Assembly (NCBI RefSeq): GCF_004331345.1
Contig: NZ_SJJZ01000004.1
Location: forward strand, 930,001 to 994,000
Direction: 5' to 3'
DNA from: Kribbella soli
Lineage (GTDB): Bacteria > Actinomycetota > Actinomycetes > Propionibacteriales > Kribbellaceae
Length of the DNA stretch: 64,000 nt
Positions 49,918 through 58,641 of the stretch are shown here, piece by piece. Below the pieces are notes generated by a model. It saw only the letters and a list, made by a program, of their open reading frames with translations, was not told the DNA's origin and did not search any database. A program made the position numbers and the translations under genes. Positions within the stretch are counted from its first letter, which is position 1. Each line of letters begins with the position of its first letter.

Positions 49918-51222
49918 TCAGTGGTCGTCGTACGCGGCGGCCAACTCGGCCACCAAGGGACCGCCGGCCGCCGCCGTGGTGCTGAACCACGGGTGGTTGC
50001 TGCTGCCGTTGACGAGGTCAGAGATGTCTGAGCGAGCAGGACCGCCGTGGAAGAGCGGTCCGGTGGTGGGAGCGAGTGCATCGAGGAGGCGAACGAGCCC
50101 GCGGTTGCGGGCACGCAGGCTGCGCGACAGCCGCGACTCCGCCGCCGCATGTCGCCACTCGCTCAGAACGAGCTGTGCGCGCCGCTGACGCAGCAGGTCG
50201 GTGTCGGAGGTGGCCGGCTCCGCACTGTCAGCGTCGAAGACATCCGCGCGCAGGTCCTCTACCGACGCCCCGCGAAGCGGCACAACCTCAGTGAACACAG
50301 GCGTTCCGGCCGCGCTCGTGTGTAGCGTCAGCAGCGTCGGCACCTGAGCCTCACCGGAGCGACGGTCGACGAGGCGCACCATCAGCCGATCGGCAACGAC
50401 GGGCGACGGCTGCGGCGCGAAAGCGGGCACGACCACGCGCACCGCCGTACCTTGTGGGGCTGGGATCAGTTGTACGTCGCTACCGACGATGCGGGCACGT
50501 ACTTGTCGCGGGTCAACCCCACTCGTCGATCTTGCCAGCGTCGGAAGTGTCCCGACAACCGGCGCCACCGACATCGAAGGCGCCCGAGAGACGCGCTCCC
50601 ACGCGGTCTGTACCGCTGCCAGCACCGCGTCCGGCCCGTCGACCTCACGAGCCAACGAGGCATACCCGCCGGCCAGTCGGGACAGCCCTGAAAAGAGGGC
50701 CCTAGGCAACGACGCCCCGGCGATCCCGTTCAGATAGGTGCTGACCTCGTCAGCCGACCGGCGAGCGAGGACAACGGCACGATCGACAAAGGTACGCCGG
50801 AGCGCACCCGACCGAAGCGACGTCGCAGCACGGGCGCGGACGATCGCGCGTTCCGCATCCAGCAGCCCCTGGTTCAAAGGCAGCTGCAACCACCAGTCCA
50901 ACGCATCGATGACCGCGAGCCGCCGCCAGACCGTGGCCGGCGCGACCTCGAGCGGTACGCCGGCCTCCGCATCACCCGACGCGAGCAGACCGGTCACCTC
51001 CCGTACCGCGGCCGGCCCGAGCAGCGCCTCGAGCAGATCCCGGTCCGCCGCGGCCCAGCGCCGTACGTCGGCCGCGTACCAGCGCGACGGGTCGGCGAGA
51101 TCGATCTCGACACTGACCCCAGGCGCCAGTTCCGTCGTCCGTACCAGGTCGGCCGGCGTCGATCTCGTGAGCCGTACGTCGGGGCGCCCGACGATCCCCG
51201 GGGCAGTCCGGAGGGTCAACAT
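49918..51222 (-). CDS. Hypothetical protein of the unrecognised divergent locus (434 aa)
   Basis: Soluble, mixed alpha/beta protein. ATG 51222 follows GAAGGAGGG at nine bases and gives a clean start MLTLRTAPGIVGRPD. A longer frame to 51411 overlaps the upstream gene. The middle is helical with regular Leu/Arg/Ala heptads (DRAVVLARRSADEVSTYL near 190-208), and the C-terminal third looks beta-rich (VVVPAFAPQPSPVVADRLMVRLVD). No known domain found. Linked genes: a 257-residue protein upstream and a membrane protein downstream. Confidence 0.6.
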   Translation of the reverse strand: MLTLRTAPGIVGRPDVRLTRSTPADLVRTTELAPGVSVEIDLADPSRWYAADVRRWAAADRDLLEALLGPAAVREVTGLLASGDAEAGVPLEVAPATVWRRLAVIDALDWWLQLPLNQGLLDAERAIVRARAATSLRSGALRRTFVDRAVVLARRSADEVSTYLNGIAGASLPRALFSGLSRLAGGYASLAREVDGPDAVLAAVQTAWERVSRAPSMSVAPVVGTLPTLARSTSGVDPRQVRARIVGSDVQLIPAPQGTAVRVVVPAFAPQPSPVVADRLMVRLVDRRSGEAQVPTLLTLHTSAAGTPVFTEVVPLRGASVEDLRADVFDADSAEPATSDTDLLRQRRAQLVLSEWRHAAAESRLSRSLRARNRGLVRLLDALAPTTGPLFHGGPARSDISDLVNGSSNHPWFSTTAAAGGPLVAELAAAYDDH

Positions 51223-51373
51223 CAGGTCGAACCCTCCTTCACGCGCGGCCGGTCGGCGCCCGCCATCGTTGTCGAAGTCAACGATCTCGAACAGCGCACC
51301 ATCGGATGGAGACGATCTCCAAAGGTTATGACCCAAGTTCCGCCTGGTAAAGGCCAGGTAAAGAGAGCACCGA
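51223..51373. promoter_or_regulatory. Intergenic region with two palindromes upstream of the 434-aa gene
   Basis: ATCGTTG-N7-CAACGAT (51265-51285) and GGAGA-CGA-TCTCC (51308-51320) lie in a 151-base gap. Either may be an operator for an internal promoter of the two downstream genes. No -10 box was convincing. Confidence 0.4.
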
Positions 51374-52147
51374 TCAGGCGGCCTGCGCCAGCATCCAGGC
51401 CATCCGCGCACCGGTACGTGCCGGGCAGCTCGCCGGCGCGGGCGAATCGGTCCACGGCGGCTCCGGCCGGTCCGCCAGCTCCAGCAGGGCCAAGCGGCGT
51501 AGACCGTGGTACCCGCCGGCTCGACCCCAGACCGTCTTCGTCATCGTGCCCGCCCTCGGCAGCGGTAGCTGCCGTAGGTCGGTCGCGCTGCGCAAGAACC
51601 CTTCCCGGCGCCGATCACGCAGCTCGCAGAGCTGCTGCCCGACGAGCGGGCGGCCCTCGTCGGTCGTCAGCTCGGTCAGGCTGGTGTCGAGATCGAGCTC
51701 CAGCCAGGACAAGTACTCGACGAACGCGAGCACCAGAATGTGGCGGTCCTGAGGCATCCCACTCGGCCGGTCCGCGGCCAGGCTACGGAGGTTGCTGAGT
51801 TCGCTCTGTTCCCGCCAGATCAACCGGATCGTCCGGAACGCCGGGCCCGCATGCTCCGGCGGAAGCGCCAGCCGTACGACGTCGGTGGTCACCACCGGTA
51901 CTCCTGGCTGGCGACGAGCAATGCCGGCCGCCGCGACCCCCAGCGTCTCCCAGGCCCGCCCGTGCTCACCAGCCGCACGGAACGCCATCGCACGCGCCAC
52001 GGTCCGCAGATTCGCCCCGACATACGCGTCCGCGACCCGGCCAGCACCGAGCACCCGCAGGGCGGTTCGCCAGTTCCCCGACTCCAATGCGCCGATCGCC
52101 TCGAGATCGCCTGCCGCGATCGTCGGTGAGGCTGATGATCTGCGCAT
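51374..52147 (-). CDS. Hypothetical helical protein of the divergent locus (257 aa)
   Basis: The protein is Ala/Leu/Arg-rich and largely helical, with TPR-like spacing in the first half (GALESGNWRTALRVLGAG and AGEHGRAWETLGVAAAG). An acidic/aromatic middle follows (FVEYLSWLELDLDTSLTELT near 145-164). The C-terminus has Pro/Cys residues. ATG 52147 follows AGCAGG and is preferred to GTG 52153. It is the first gene of the minus-strand operon, facing the XRE regulator. Function unknown. Confidence 0.6.
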   Translation of the reverse strand: MRRSSASPTIAAGDLEAIGALESGNWRTALRVLGAGRVADAYVGANLRTVARAMAFRAAGEHGRAWETLGVAAAGIARRQPGVPVVTTDVVRLALPPEHAGPAFRTIRLIWREQSELSNLRSLAADRPSGMPQDRHILVLAFVEYLSWLELDLDTSLTELTTDEGRPLVGQQLCELRDRRREGFLRSATDLRQLPLPRAGTMTKTVWGRAGGYHGLRRLALLELADRPEPPWTDSPAPASCPARTGARMAWMLAQAA

Positions 52148-52463
52148 GGGCACCTGCTCAGGTTGGTACGAACACCCCGTCCGGATCCTTGAATTTCCCC
52201 TATCTCCGCGCGTCGCGTGGTTTCAGTTGGCTTCAGGTCGACTTCAGTATTACGGTAGATCCACGGTGTAACTGCGGTCAATCGCCAGTTTGTCAGGAGC
52301 AATGGCGATCCAAGCCGTATAAGAGAGCCCCTTCCCCAGGACAGCAGGACGGCCGGGTGACCCCCGGCGGTGCGCAGTACAGCGGGCTCGGTGAAGTCGG
52401 GTAGAGCGGGGTGTAGGATCAGCCGATCCGCCGCACCCGCAAGTTGGTCGACCATTTACGGGA
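52148..52463. promoter_or_regulatory. 316-bp divergent control region with three phased TTCAG sites
   Basis: TTCAG occurs at 52222, 52232 and 52243, that is, at 10- and 11-base spacing on one face of the helix. An AT-richer stretch (CAGTATTACGGTAG) follows. Phased direct repeats of this kind are bound by cooperating regulators such as SARP- or OmpR-type activators. The adjacent XRE regulator is the obvious candidate. No coding content otherwise. Confidence 0.5.
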
Positions 52464-53597
52464 GTGAGAGTGGCCCCCCCTCCAGAGGCCGTACGACTCG
52501 CCAGGCGTCTCCGGGACCTGCGTGAGTCCGAGCAACTTACGCAGAAGGACCTGTCGCAGGCACTCAGCGCGGACACCCGTGTCGCGGTGGCAACGATCAG
52601 CTCATGGGAGTCGCAGTCCAATCCGAAACTCCCCCCGGAGGAGCGGCTGCGGACGTACGCCTTGTTCTTCGCGATGTCCCCGACCCTCGGGCGGCTGCCG
52701 CGCGAGCAGGACCTGAGCACCGCCGAACGCGAGCGGTTCAACGCTCTGCACCGGGAACTGAGCTCGCTGCGCGAAGCTGTCCGCCAGCAGCAGACCGGCT
52801 CGCCGTCGTCGAGCAGTTCGTACACCTTCGACTTCGAGTCCGGGCGGATCACACTGATCTGCCCTGAGGTCCCCGCGGTGGGGCGCTCCTCACTCGCGGA
52901 CGAGAACAACCCGAACCACACCAAGCTCTATAGGTATGCCGACCTCGACGCACTGATCGAGATGTGGGGTCACGTACGCGCGTCCAACCCGGAACTGCGC
53001 GTACGGCACCGCCTGCCGGCGGAGGTGAGCGCGGACCACCTGTCCGGCCATCTCATCCTGATCGGCGGCATCGCCTGGAACCGGGTCACCGGCAGGCTGC
53101 TGCGGGTTCTCGACAACCTGCCGATCCGGCAGATGGCGGTGCCGGACCTCGCCGACGGCGAGATCTTCCGCTCCCGCGACGGTCAGGAGTATCGGCCGGT
53201 CTGGGAGGACAGCAAGGAAGCTGTCCCCGAGGACGAGGCCCCGTCGCAGGAAGAGCTCGAGGCAGTCCAGGCCCAGGACGCGTGGCGCGACGAAACTCCC
53301 CGTGAGCTCGTCGAGGACGTCGCCCTGTTGGCCCGGCTGCCCAATCCTTTCAACCACAGCCGTACCATCACGATCTGCAACGGAGTCTACAGTCGCGGCG
53401 TCCTCGGCGCCGTCCGGACGCTGACCGACGACGCCGTGCGCGAGCGCAACGAGGCGTATCTGGCCGAAAGATTCCCCGGCGGAATCTTCGGCCTGTTGAT
53501 GCGCGTCCCGGTGATCAACGGCGAGGCCGTCACCCCGGACCTGGAGATCGACGACAACCGGCTCTTCGAATGGTCCCAGGAGGACGAGGACGCATGA
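52464..53597 (+). CDS. XRE-type regulator with C-terminal Rossmann-like sensor domain
   Basis: The 377-residue protein has an N-terminal XRE helix-turn-helix (RLRDLRESEQLTQKDLSQALS, about 14-34). Its long C-terminal domain contains HLILIGGIAWNRVTGRLL near 195-212, TITICNGVYSRGVLGAVRTL (about 300-319) and a terminal DNRLFEW. I recall this architecture in many Streptomyces genomes, where it lacks a named function; the GG-x3-N motif suggests nucleotide binding. GTG 52464 or 52470 may start it. Its stop overlaps the next ATG, so the two are one operon. Confidence 0.65.
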   Translation: MRVAPPPEAVRLARRLRDLRESEQLTQKDLSQALSADTRVAVATISSWESQSNPKLPPEERLRTYALFFAMSPTLGRLPREQDLSTAERERFNALHRELSSLREAVRQQQTGSPSSSSSYTFDFESGRITLICPEVPAVGRSSLADENNPNHTKLYRYADLDALIEMWGHVRASNPELRVRHRLPAEVSADHLSGHLILIGGIAWNRVTGRLLRVLDNLPIRQMAVPDLADGEIFRSRDGQEYRPVWEDSKEAVPEDEAPSQEELEAVQAQDAWRDETPRELVEDVALLARLPNPFNHSRTITICNGVYSRGVLGAVRTLTDDAVRERNEAYLAERFPGGIFGLLMRVPVINGEAVTPDLEIDDNRLFEWSQEDEDA

Positions 53598-54796
53598 GCC
53601 GTCGAACCAGACAAATCAAGGCATCGCACGCGGGCCTGCTCTTCGACGGCTCCGCGCCGGTAGCAGCCACCGCGAACACGCGCTTGGACGCGATCGTCGT
53701 CCCGGCCGCGCGGCCGGCGTCGGAGCTGCAGACCGTGATCAACCTGGCCGCCGAACTGGACGTGCCGCTGGTCGTTCTCTGCAGCCGCAGTACACAGCTC
53801 GGACAGGTCGTCCGACGCGTGAAGGACACGTTCCGCGCCCAGGCCCTGGTGATCGAGGTGCCAGAGGACTACCGGCCGCCGTGCCCGGCTCCGAAGACAT
53901 CCGCGGAGAAGTTCCAGCAGGCCTCGGCCGGCCGGTCCAGCGACCTCAGCGTGAAGCGCAACATCGGCCTGCTGCTCGGTCGGCTGCTCGGGTGGAACAA
54001 GATCCTCTTCGTCGACGACGACATCCGGGCGCTCAAGGCAAGAGACGTCAGGCGCCTGACCGGGTACCTCGACCGGCACCCGGTCGCATCGATGGTCAGC
54101 TCGGACTTCCCGGACAACTCGGTGGTCTGCCATGCCCGGCGCAAGGTCCGGCCCCAGGACGTGTTCGTCAGCGGCGCCGTACTCGGCGTCGATCTGCAAC
54201 GCCCCGAGCTGTCCTTCTTCGCCGACATCTACAACGAAGACTGGTTCTTCTTCGCCCGGCACGCAGCGCGGCGGGCCATCCCGAAGATCGGCGAGGTCCG
54301 GCAGTTGGAGTACGACCCGTTCGCCGATCCGCAACGGGCAGCCCGGGAAGAGTTCGGCGACCTGCTGGCCGAGGGGCTGTACGCCGCGTTCGAGGGCCAG
54401 TCGGGTGCGACGTTCGAGGAGCAGCTGCGGATCGCCATGCAGCCGGGCTATTGGGACTACTTCAAGGGCGTCCGGCTCAAGACGATCACGGAGACGCTCG
54501 CCGACATCAAGGCGGCGAAGTCGTCGCTCGGCGACACCGAGTACCGACGCATCGAGAAGTCGCTGGAGACCGCGAAGGACTGGGCCTTGAGCATCTCCTC
54601 GGAGCTGTGTGTGGAGTTCGTCAAGAGCTGGCAGGAAGACGAGGAACTCTGGCAGAAGATGCTCAGCAACCTTCCGTCGAGGCTGACCAAGCAGGACGCG
54701 CTGGCTCAACTGAAGCTGCCGAGATGGATCTCCTGTGGCTACGGTCTACCGACCGAATCGGAGACGAATCTCGCGTCGGCCGGAGCTGTCTGCTAG
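53594..54796 (+). CDS. GT-A-like glycosyltransferase paired with the XRE regulator
   Basis: The 408-residue protein has an alpha/beta N-terminus (LDAIVVPAARPASELQTVINLAAE) and SVKRNIGLLLGRLLGWNK followed by the metal-binding-type ILFVDDDI (DDD at 141-143), as in GT2-like enzymes. A helical C-terminal region completes it. No membrane segment is visible. The acceptor could be a small molecule, peptide or protein. ATG 53594 overlaps the XRE stop (ATGA). The last 51 bases overlap the convergent GNAT gene. Confidence 0.6.
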   Translation: MSRRTRQIKASHAGLLFDGSAPVAATANTRLDAIVVPAARPASELQTVINLAAELDVPLVVLCSRSTQLGQVVRRVKDTFRAQALVIEVPEDYRPPCPAPKTSAEKFQQASAGRSSDLSVKRNIGLLLGRLLGWNKILFVDDDIRALKARDVRRLTGYLDRHPVASMVSSDFPDNSVVCHARRKVRPQDVFVSGAVLGVDLQRPELSFFADIYNEDWFFFARHAARRAIPKIGEVRQLEYDPFADPQRAAREEFGDLLAEGLYAAFEGQSGATFEEQLRIAMQPGYWDYFKGVRLKTITETLADIKAAKSSLGDTEYRRIEKSLETAKDWALSISSELCVEFVKSWQEDEELWQKMLSNLPSRLTKQDALAQLKLPRWISCGYGLPTESETNLASAGAVC

Positions 54797-55219
54797 GAGT
54801 TGACGTTCTCCGGTCGCGTAGAAGCCGAGGCGGTCGTAGACCTCGCGGGCGGTTGTGTTGGTGTCCAGGACCCAGACTCGCCACTCGGTGACTTGGGGTT
54901 CTGCTGCTGCCAGTTGGCCGAGGAGGGCTCGGAGTACGCCGTTGCGGCGGTACCGCGGGTCGACCCAGACCGACTCGATGTGGCGTTCGTACGTCGGGCG
55001 GGCGGCGACGCGGACGGAGCTTGCCAAGCCGATGATCCGGGTCTCGTCCCGGGCCACCGCCCACTGCATGCGGGTGAAACGTTCGCGCCAGCCGTCCTCA
55101 CCGACGGTCACCTCGTCCTCGTAGTCGGCGATGTACGCCGACGGCGAGTCCTTCAGGGCCCGGAGACGGACGTCCCGGGCGATCGGCCAGTCGTCGGCAC
55201 CGAGCATGGCGAGTTCCAA
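54746..55219 (-). CDS. GNAT family N-acetyltransferase
   Basis: The 157-residue protein has the GNAT core: IESVWVDPRYRRNGVLRALLGQLA (motif A, about 80-103) and AREVYDRLGFYATGERQ near 127-143. TTG 55219 gives the normal start LELAMLGADDWPIARDVRLRAL and follows AAGGGG; ATG 55255 and ATG 55207 are alternatives. It converges on the GT-A-like gene and shares 51 bp with it. Substrate unknown. Confidence 0.75.
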   Translation of the reverse strand: MELAMLGADDWPIARDVRLRALKDSPSAYIADYEDEVTVGEDGWRERFTRMQWAVARDETRIIGLASSVRVAARPTYERHIESVWVDPRYRRNGVLRALLGQLAAAEPQVTEWRVWVLDTNTTAREVYDRLGFYATGERQLLADSSGRREIRLRFGR

Positions 55220-55341
55220 GGTCCCGGACCCCTTCGGGAGATGGCAACAAGGCATCCATACCAGTGTCGCCGTTTCCCCCCATCATCAAACCGCAGAGCA
55301 CCAAACCGGCTCGCCGACAATGTCACATCCAGTGACCGGTT

Positions 55342-56391
55342 TCAGCGGCAGATTGCCTGGTCGACGAACGCGTCGACGGACTTGTCCGGGTTGTCCGGGA
55401 GGTGCGGAGTCACGGCGACGGTGACCTGCCGCCGGGCGTCTTCCGTGGAGAACGAGTAGGCCTGGTACGCGAGCGCGTCGCCGTCGTTGCCGTACACCCG
55501 GACCTTGCACGCGGTGTCGTGCCACGACAGCCCCAGGCCGTACGACCCGCCCGAGGTACCTGGTGTCTTCATCGCGTCGAGCAGCCGGGCCGGCAGCAGG
55601 TGCCCGCCGAGCAGGGCGGCGAAGAAGCGGTTCAGGTCGCGCGTCGTGGAGATCATGTCGCCACTCGCACCGAACAGCGTCGGGTTCATCTCGGTGAAGT
55701 CGAGTTGCCCGCCGTCCTTCGGGATGTAGCCGTGCGGGTGCGGTCCCTTGATGTACGTCGACGTACCGGGAAGCGTCGTACCGTGCAGCCCGAGCGGGCG
55801 GATCAGGCGACGCTCGATCTCCTCGGCGTACGTCCGGCCGGTCGCCTTCTCGATGATCTCGCCGATGAGCAGGTAATTGGTGTTCGAGTAGTCGTACTGC
55901 GAGCCCGGCGTGTCGAACACGGGCGGATTCGCGAGCGCTCGCTCGATCTGCTCGGCCGCGGTCCAGGTGCGGTAGCGCAGCGCGTAGAACTCTGCGCTCG
56001 GCGGCATCGGCAACGTGTCCTTGAAGTCGTACAAACCGCTGGTGTGGTTGAGCAATTGGCGCACCGTGATGTTCGCGCCGTTCGGCACGACGCCCGGCAA
56101 CCAGCGTTCTACCGAGTCCTCGAGGCGAATCCGCTTCTCGGCAACGAGTTGCAGTACGACGGTGGCAACAAACGTCTTCGTGATACTCCCGATCCGGAAC
56201 CGCCCCGCCACCGGAACCTTCCGCGAACTCCCGAGTTCCGCAACCCCACTGCTCCCCCGCCATACCGCCCCGCCGTCCCGCACCTCAGCAACGGCCCCGA
56301 TCGCCACCACGCCATCGAGCCCCTTCTGCAACGGCGAAGCCGCTCCCGGTGTCAACCCCACAACCGCCGCCGTCACCAATGCCACCAGCAT
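55342..56391 (-). CDS. Secreted serine D-Ala-D-Ala carboxypeptidase / beta-lactamase-fold hydrolase
   Basis: The 349-residue protein starts with a signal peptide (MLVALVTAAVVGLTPGAA). It has the catalytic SITK of RIGSITKTF (about 70), the YSN motif of YDYSNTNYLL (about 165) and a late GNDGDALAY block in the position of HTG. This is the Streptomyces R61-type DD-carboxypeptidase arrangement. ATG 56391 is preferred to 56448 because it begins the signal peptide. Probably trims cell-wall peptides. Confidence 0.8.
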   Translation of the reverse strand: MLVALVTAAVVGLTPGAASPLQKGLDGVVAIGAVAEVRDGGAVWRGSSGVAELGSSRKVPVAGRFRIGSITKTFVATVVLQLVAEKRIRLEDSVERWLPGVVPNGANITVRQLLNHTSGLYDFKDTLPMPPSAEFYALRYRTWTAAEQIERALANPPVFDTPGSQYDYSNTNYLLIGEIIEKATGRTYAEEIERRLIRPLGLHGTTLPGTSTYIKGPHPHGYIPKDGGQLDFTEMNPTLFGASGDMISTTRDLNRFFAALLGGHLLPARLLDAMKTPGTSGGSYGLGLSWHDTACKVRVYGNDGDALAYQAYSFSTEDARRQVTVAVTPHLPDNPDKSVDAFVDQAICR

Positions 56392-56470
56392 CCCGATCTC
56401 CTCTTGTGCGTCCGATGACCTCAACCCTCCCGGCAGCGGACAGCACAAACATCGGGGATCGCCCTGGGAT

Positions 56471-57079
56471 TCACCCCGCCAGACGACTGGTCAACGCATT
56501 CAATTCTTCAGTGGTAGCCCCTGACTTCAACAGGTACTCACGAGTCCCGCCGTACCGCTGCTGCACATGAGAAAGCAGGCGCAGAATCGTGGATTCGGAG
56601 GAGGCGTAGTCGGTGGCAATGAGGGCCTGGGGTACGCCGGCCAGATCCAGGGTCAGGGCGATGACGACGCCGGTTCGGTCCTTGCCTGCGTGGCAGTTCA
56701 CGACAACGCAGCCGGGTGGTGCGTCGGCGATCGCAATCATGGCGGACGCTATGCGAGCGCCGTAGTCGTCGACGAGTACGACGTACTGCTCGAACAATCC
56801 CAGATCCGACACGTCCGGGTCCGCCGGGTCCCAGAGCGGGACGTTCCGCCACCGCGCGTCATCGGCGTACGGCGACGGCCACGTCTCGCATTCCCAGGCG
56901 CTGCGGAGGTCTACGAATCTGGTGATTTCGGCGGCCTCGACGGCGGCGTGGCCGGCGAGGGTCAGTTGGTCGAGGTTGTCGCTTCGGATCAGGCGGCCGG
57001 GCTTTAGTTCACCAACTGTGGTCGGTAGGCCGCCGAGGTCGCGCACGTTGCTGCAGTCCGGCCAGATCAGAGGGAGCAC
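56471..57079 (-). CDS. Tyrosine-protein phosphatase (dual-specificity fold)
   Basis: The 202-residue protein begins LPLIWPDCSNVRDLGGLPT, with NVRDLGG as the family N-terminal mark, and has the P-loop VNCHAGKDRTGVV near 127-139 with catalytic Cys and Arg. This is the actinobacterial and mycobacterial PtpB-like class that also includes phosphoinositide phosphatases. GTG 57079 is seven bases after TAGGGT, so the mRNA is leaderless; the longer frame upstream is not coding. Confidence 0.85.
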   Translation of the reverse strand: MLPLIWPDCSNVRDLGGLPTTVGELKPGRLIRSDNLDQLTLAGHAAVEAAEITRFVDLRSAWECETWPSPYADDARWRNVPLWDPADPDVSDLGLFEQYVVLVDDYGARIASAMIAIADAPPGCVVVNCHAGKDRTGVVIALTLDLAGVPQALIATDYASSESTILRLLSHVQQRYGGTREYLLKSGATTEELNALTSRLAG

Positions 57080-57092
57080 GACAACCACCCTA
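57080..57092 (-). promoter_or_regulatory. -10 box of a leaderless promoter for the phosphatase
   Basis: On the minus strand TAGGGT (57092-57087) is followed by GGTTGTC and GTG 57079. No ribosome-binding site is present. Confidence 0.5.
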
Positions 57093-57119
57093 GATCGGCC
57101 GGACGTTGCTGCAGGCAAC

Positions 57120-58544
57120 TTATGCGGCGGCGGTGGCTTCGGCGAGCTGCTCTGCGGTTGGCTGGAGCTGCGGTGTGGCGAAGGTGAGCAGGACGTTGGC
57201 GACGGCAAACACCGCGGCCGCGAGCAGGCCTCGTTCATAGCCGGCCTGGAGCGCCTGGAGCTGAGTCGCGCCGTGGGTGAGCTCGTTGGTGGTGTGGGTG
57301 ATGGAGAGCGTCGTAACGATCGCCAGACCCAGAGCGCCGCCCACCTGGTACATCGCGTTGACGACACCCGACGCTGCGCCGGCCTCAGCGGGACGGACCT
57401 CGGAGACCGCGTTGATCTGACCGGGTACGCCGACGCCGATGATGCCGAATCCGAAGACGATCAGACCGGGAAGCAACTGCGAGCTGTAGCTACCGGTGGC
57501 GTCCGCCTGCGACAGCAGAAGCAACCCGATGACGCTGAGCACCGCACCCGCGAGCTGAACCGTCCGCGTCCCGAACCGCTGCACCGACTGCGACGCGAGC
57601 ACCGCGCCGACGATCGCCGCGCCGCCCATCGGCAGGAAGTGGATGCCGGCATCCAGCGCACTGTCCCCGCGAACCTGCTGCAGGTAGATAGCAGTCAAGA
57701 AGAACATCGACAGGAATCCGGCACCGTTCAACGCAAGCGACGCGCCGGACACGCTCAACGCCCGGGACCGGAACAACCGCAACGGGACGAGCGGGGCGGA
57801 CGACCGCCTCTCGACCAGGACGAAGGCCACCAGCAGGACAACACCCGCGGTCAGTACGCCGACGACCTCGAACGATCCCCATCCGGACGGCTCCGACCGC
57901 ACCACGCCGTACACGACTGCCATCAGACCGGTCGTGGCGAGCACCGCCCCGAGGGTGTCGAAGGTACGGCGACCCGTCGCGAGTCGTACGTCGGGGACGA
58001 ACACCGGGATCAGCGCGATCAGTGCGAGCACGATCGGCACGTTCACGAAGAAGACCCACTGCCAGCTCAGCGAGTCGACGAGTACGCCGCCTGCGACGAC
58101 ACCGAGCGTGCCGCCGAGGCCGGCCAGACCGCCCCAGACGCCCATCGCGATGTTGCGTTCGCGCCCATGGGCGAAGGTCATGGTCAGGATCGCCAGCGCG
58201 GCCGGCGACAGCAGGGCACCCCCGAGGCCTTGGACGGCCCGGGCCCCGATCAGGAACTCGGGCGAGTTGGACAGCCCCGCAATCAGCGAGGTGACGCCGA
58301 ACAGCAGCAGGCCGCCGGTGAAGACCCGGCGCGGCCCGAGCAGGTCGGCCATCCGCCCGCCGAGCAGCAGGAAGCCGCCGAAGAGCAACGTGTACGCGTT
58401 GATCACCCACTGCAGGGAGTCGGCGGAGAAGTTCAGGTCCGCCTGGATGTGGGGCAGCGCGACATTCACGATCGTCACGTCCAGCACCACGATGAACTGC
58501 GCGAGAGCCAGCACCGCCAGGGTGGCCCAGGGACTGCGTCGCAT
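57120..58544 (-). CDS. MFS drug exporter, DHA2 family
   Basis: The 474-residue protein has about 14 membrane helices, motif D1 VVLDVTIVNVALPHIQ (19-34), motif A GRMADLLGPRRVF and motif C-like GGVLVD. It is the classic exporter controlled by a divergent TetR repressor. ATG 58544 abuts a set of overlapping inverted repeats. Likely substrates are drugs or toxic metabolites, but none can be named. Confidence 0.9.
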   Translation of the reverse strand: MRRSPWATLAVLALAQFIVVLDVTIVNVALPHIQADLNFSADSLQWVINAYTLLFGGFLLLGGRMADLLGPRRVFTGGLLLFGVTSLIAGLSNSPEFLIGARAVQGLGGALLSPAALAILTMTFAHGRERNIAMGVWGGLAGLGGTLGVVAGGVLVDSLSWQWVFFVNVPIVLALIALIPVFVPDVRLATGRRTFDTLGAVLATTGLMAVVYGVVRSEPSGWGSFEVVGVLTAGVVLLVAFVLVERRSSAPLVPLRLFRSRALSVSGASLALNGAGFLSMFFLTAIYLQQVRGDSALDAGIHFLPMGGAAIVGAVLASQSVQRFGTRTVQLAGAVLSVIGLLLLSQADATGSYSSQLLPGLIVFGFGIIGVGVPGQINAVSEVRPAEAGAASGVVNAMYQVGGALGLAIVTTLSITHTTNELTHGATQLQALQAGYERGLLAAAVFAVANVLLTFATPQLQPTAEQLAEATAAA

Positions 58545-58572
58545 CGCCGTACCTCATTCGGTAGCAAGGTTT

Positions 58573-58634
58573 GTCTACACCGTATGTATACGGCGTACGC
58601 TTACGCAGTAGACAGTAGGTCTACGGTGTACACT
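58573..58634. promoter_or_regulatory. TetR operator cluster and promoter between exporter and repressor genes
   Basis: TACACCGTATGTATACGGCGTA (58576-58597) is near-perfectly symmetric around CCGTAT-GT-ATACGG. GTAGAC-N5-GTCTAC lies at 58608-58624, and TACACT (58629-58634) is a -10 box seven bases before GTG 58642. GTCTAC occurs at both sites. Binding of the TetR protein here would repress both genes. Confidence 0.65.
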
Positions 58635-58641
58635 TGTCAAC

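Noticed and set aside
51222..51455. 77-codon minus-strand frame between the two unknown genes
   Set aside because: It overlaps the end of the 257-residue gene, lacks a ribosome-binding site and ends at the start of the 434-residue gene by chance; no protein-like features.
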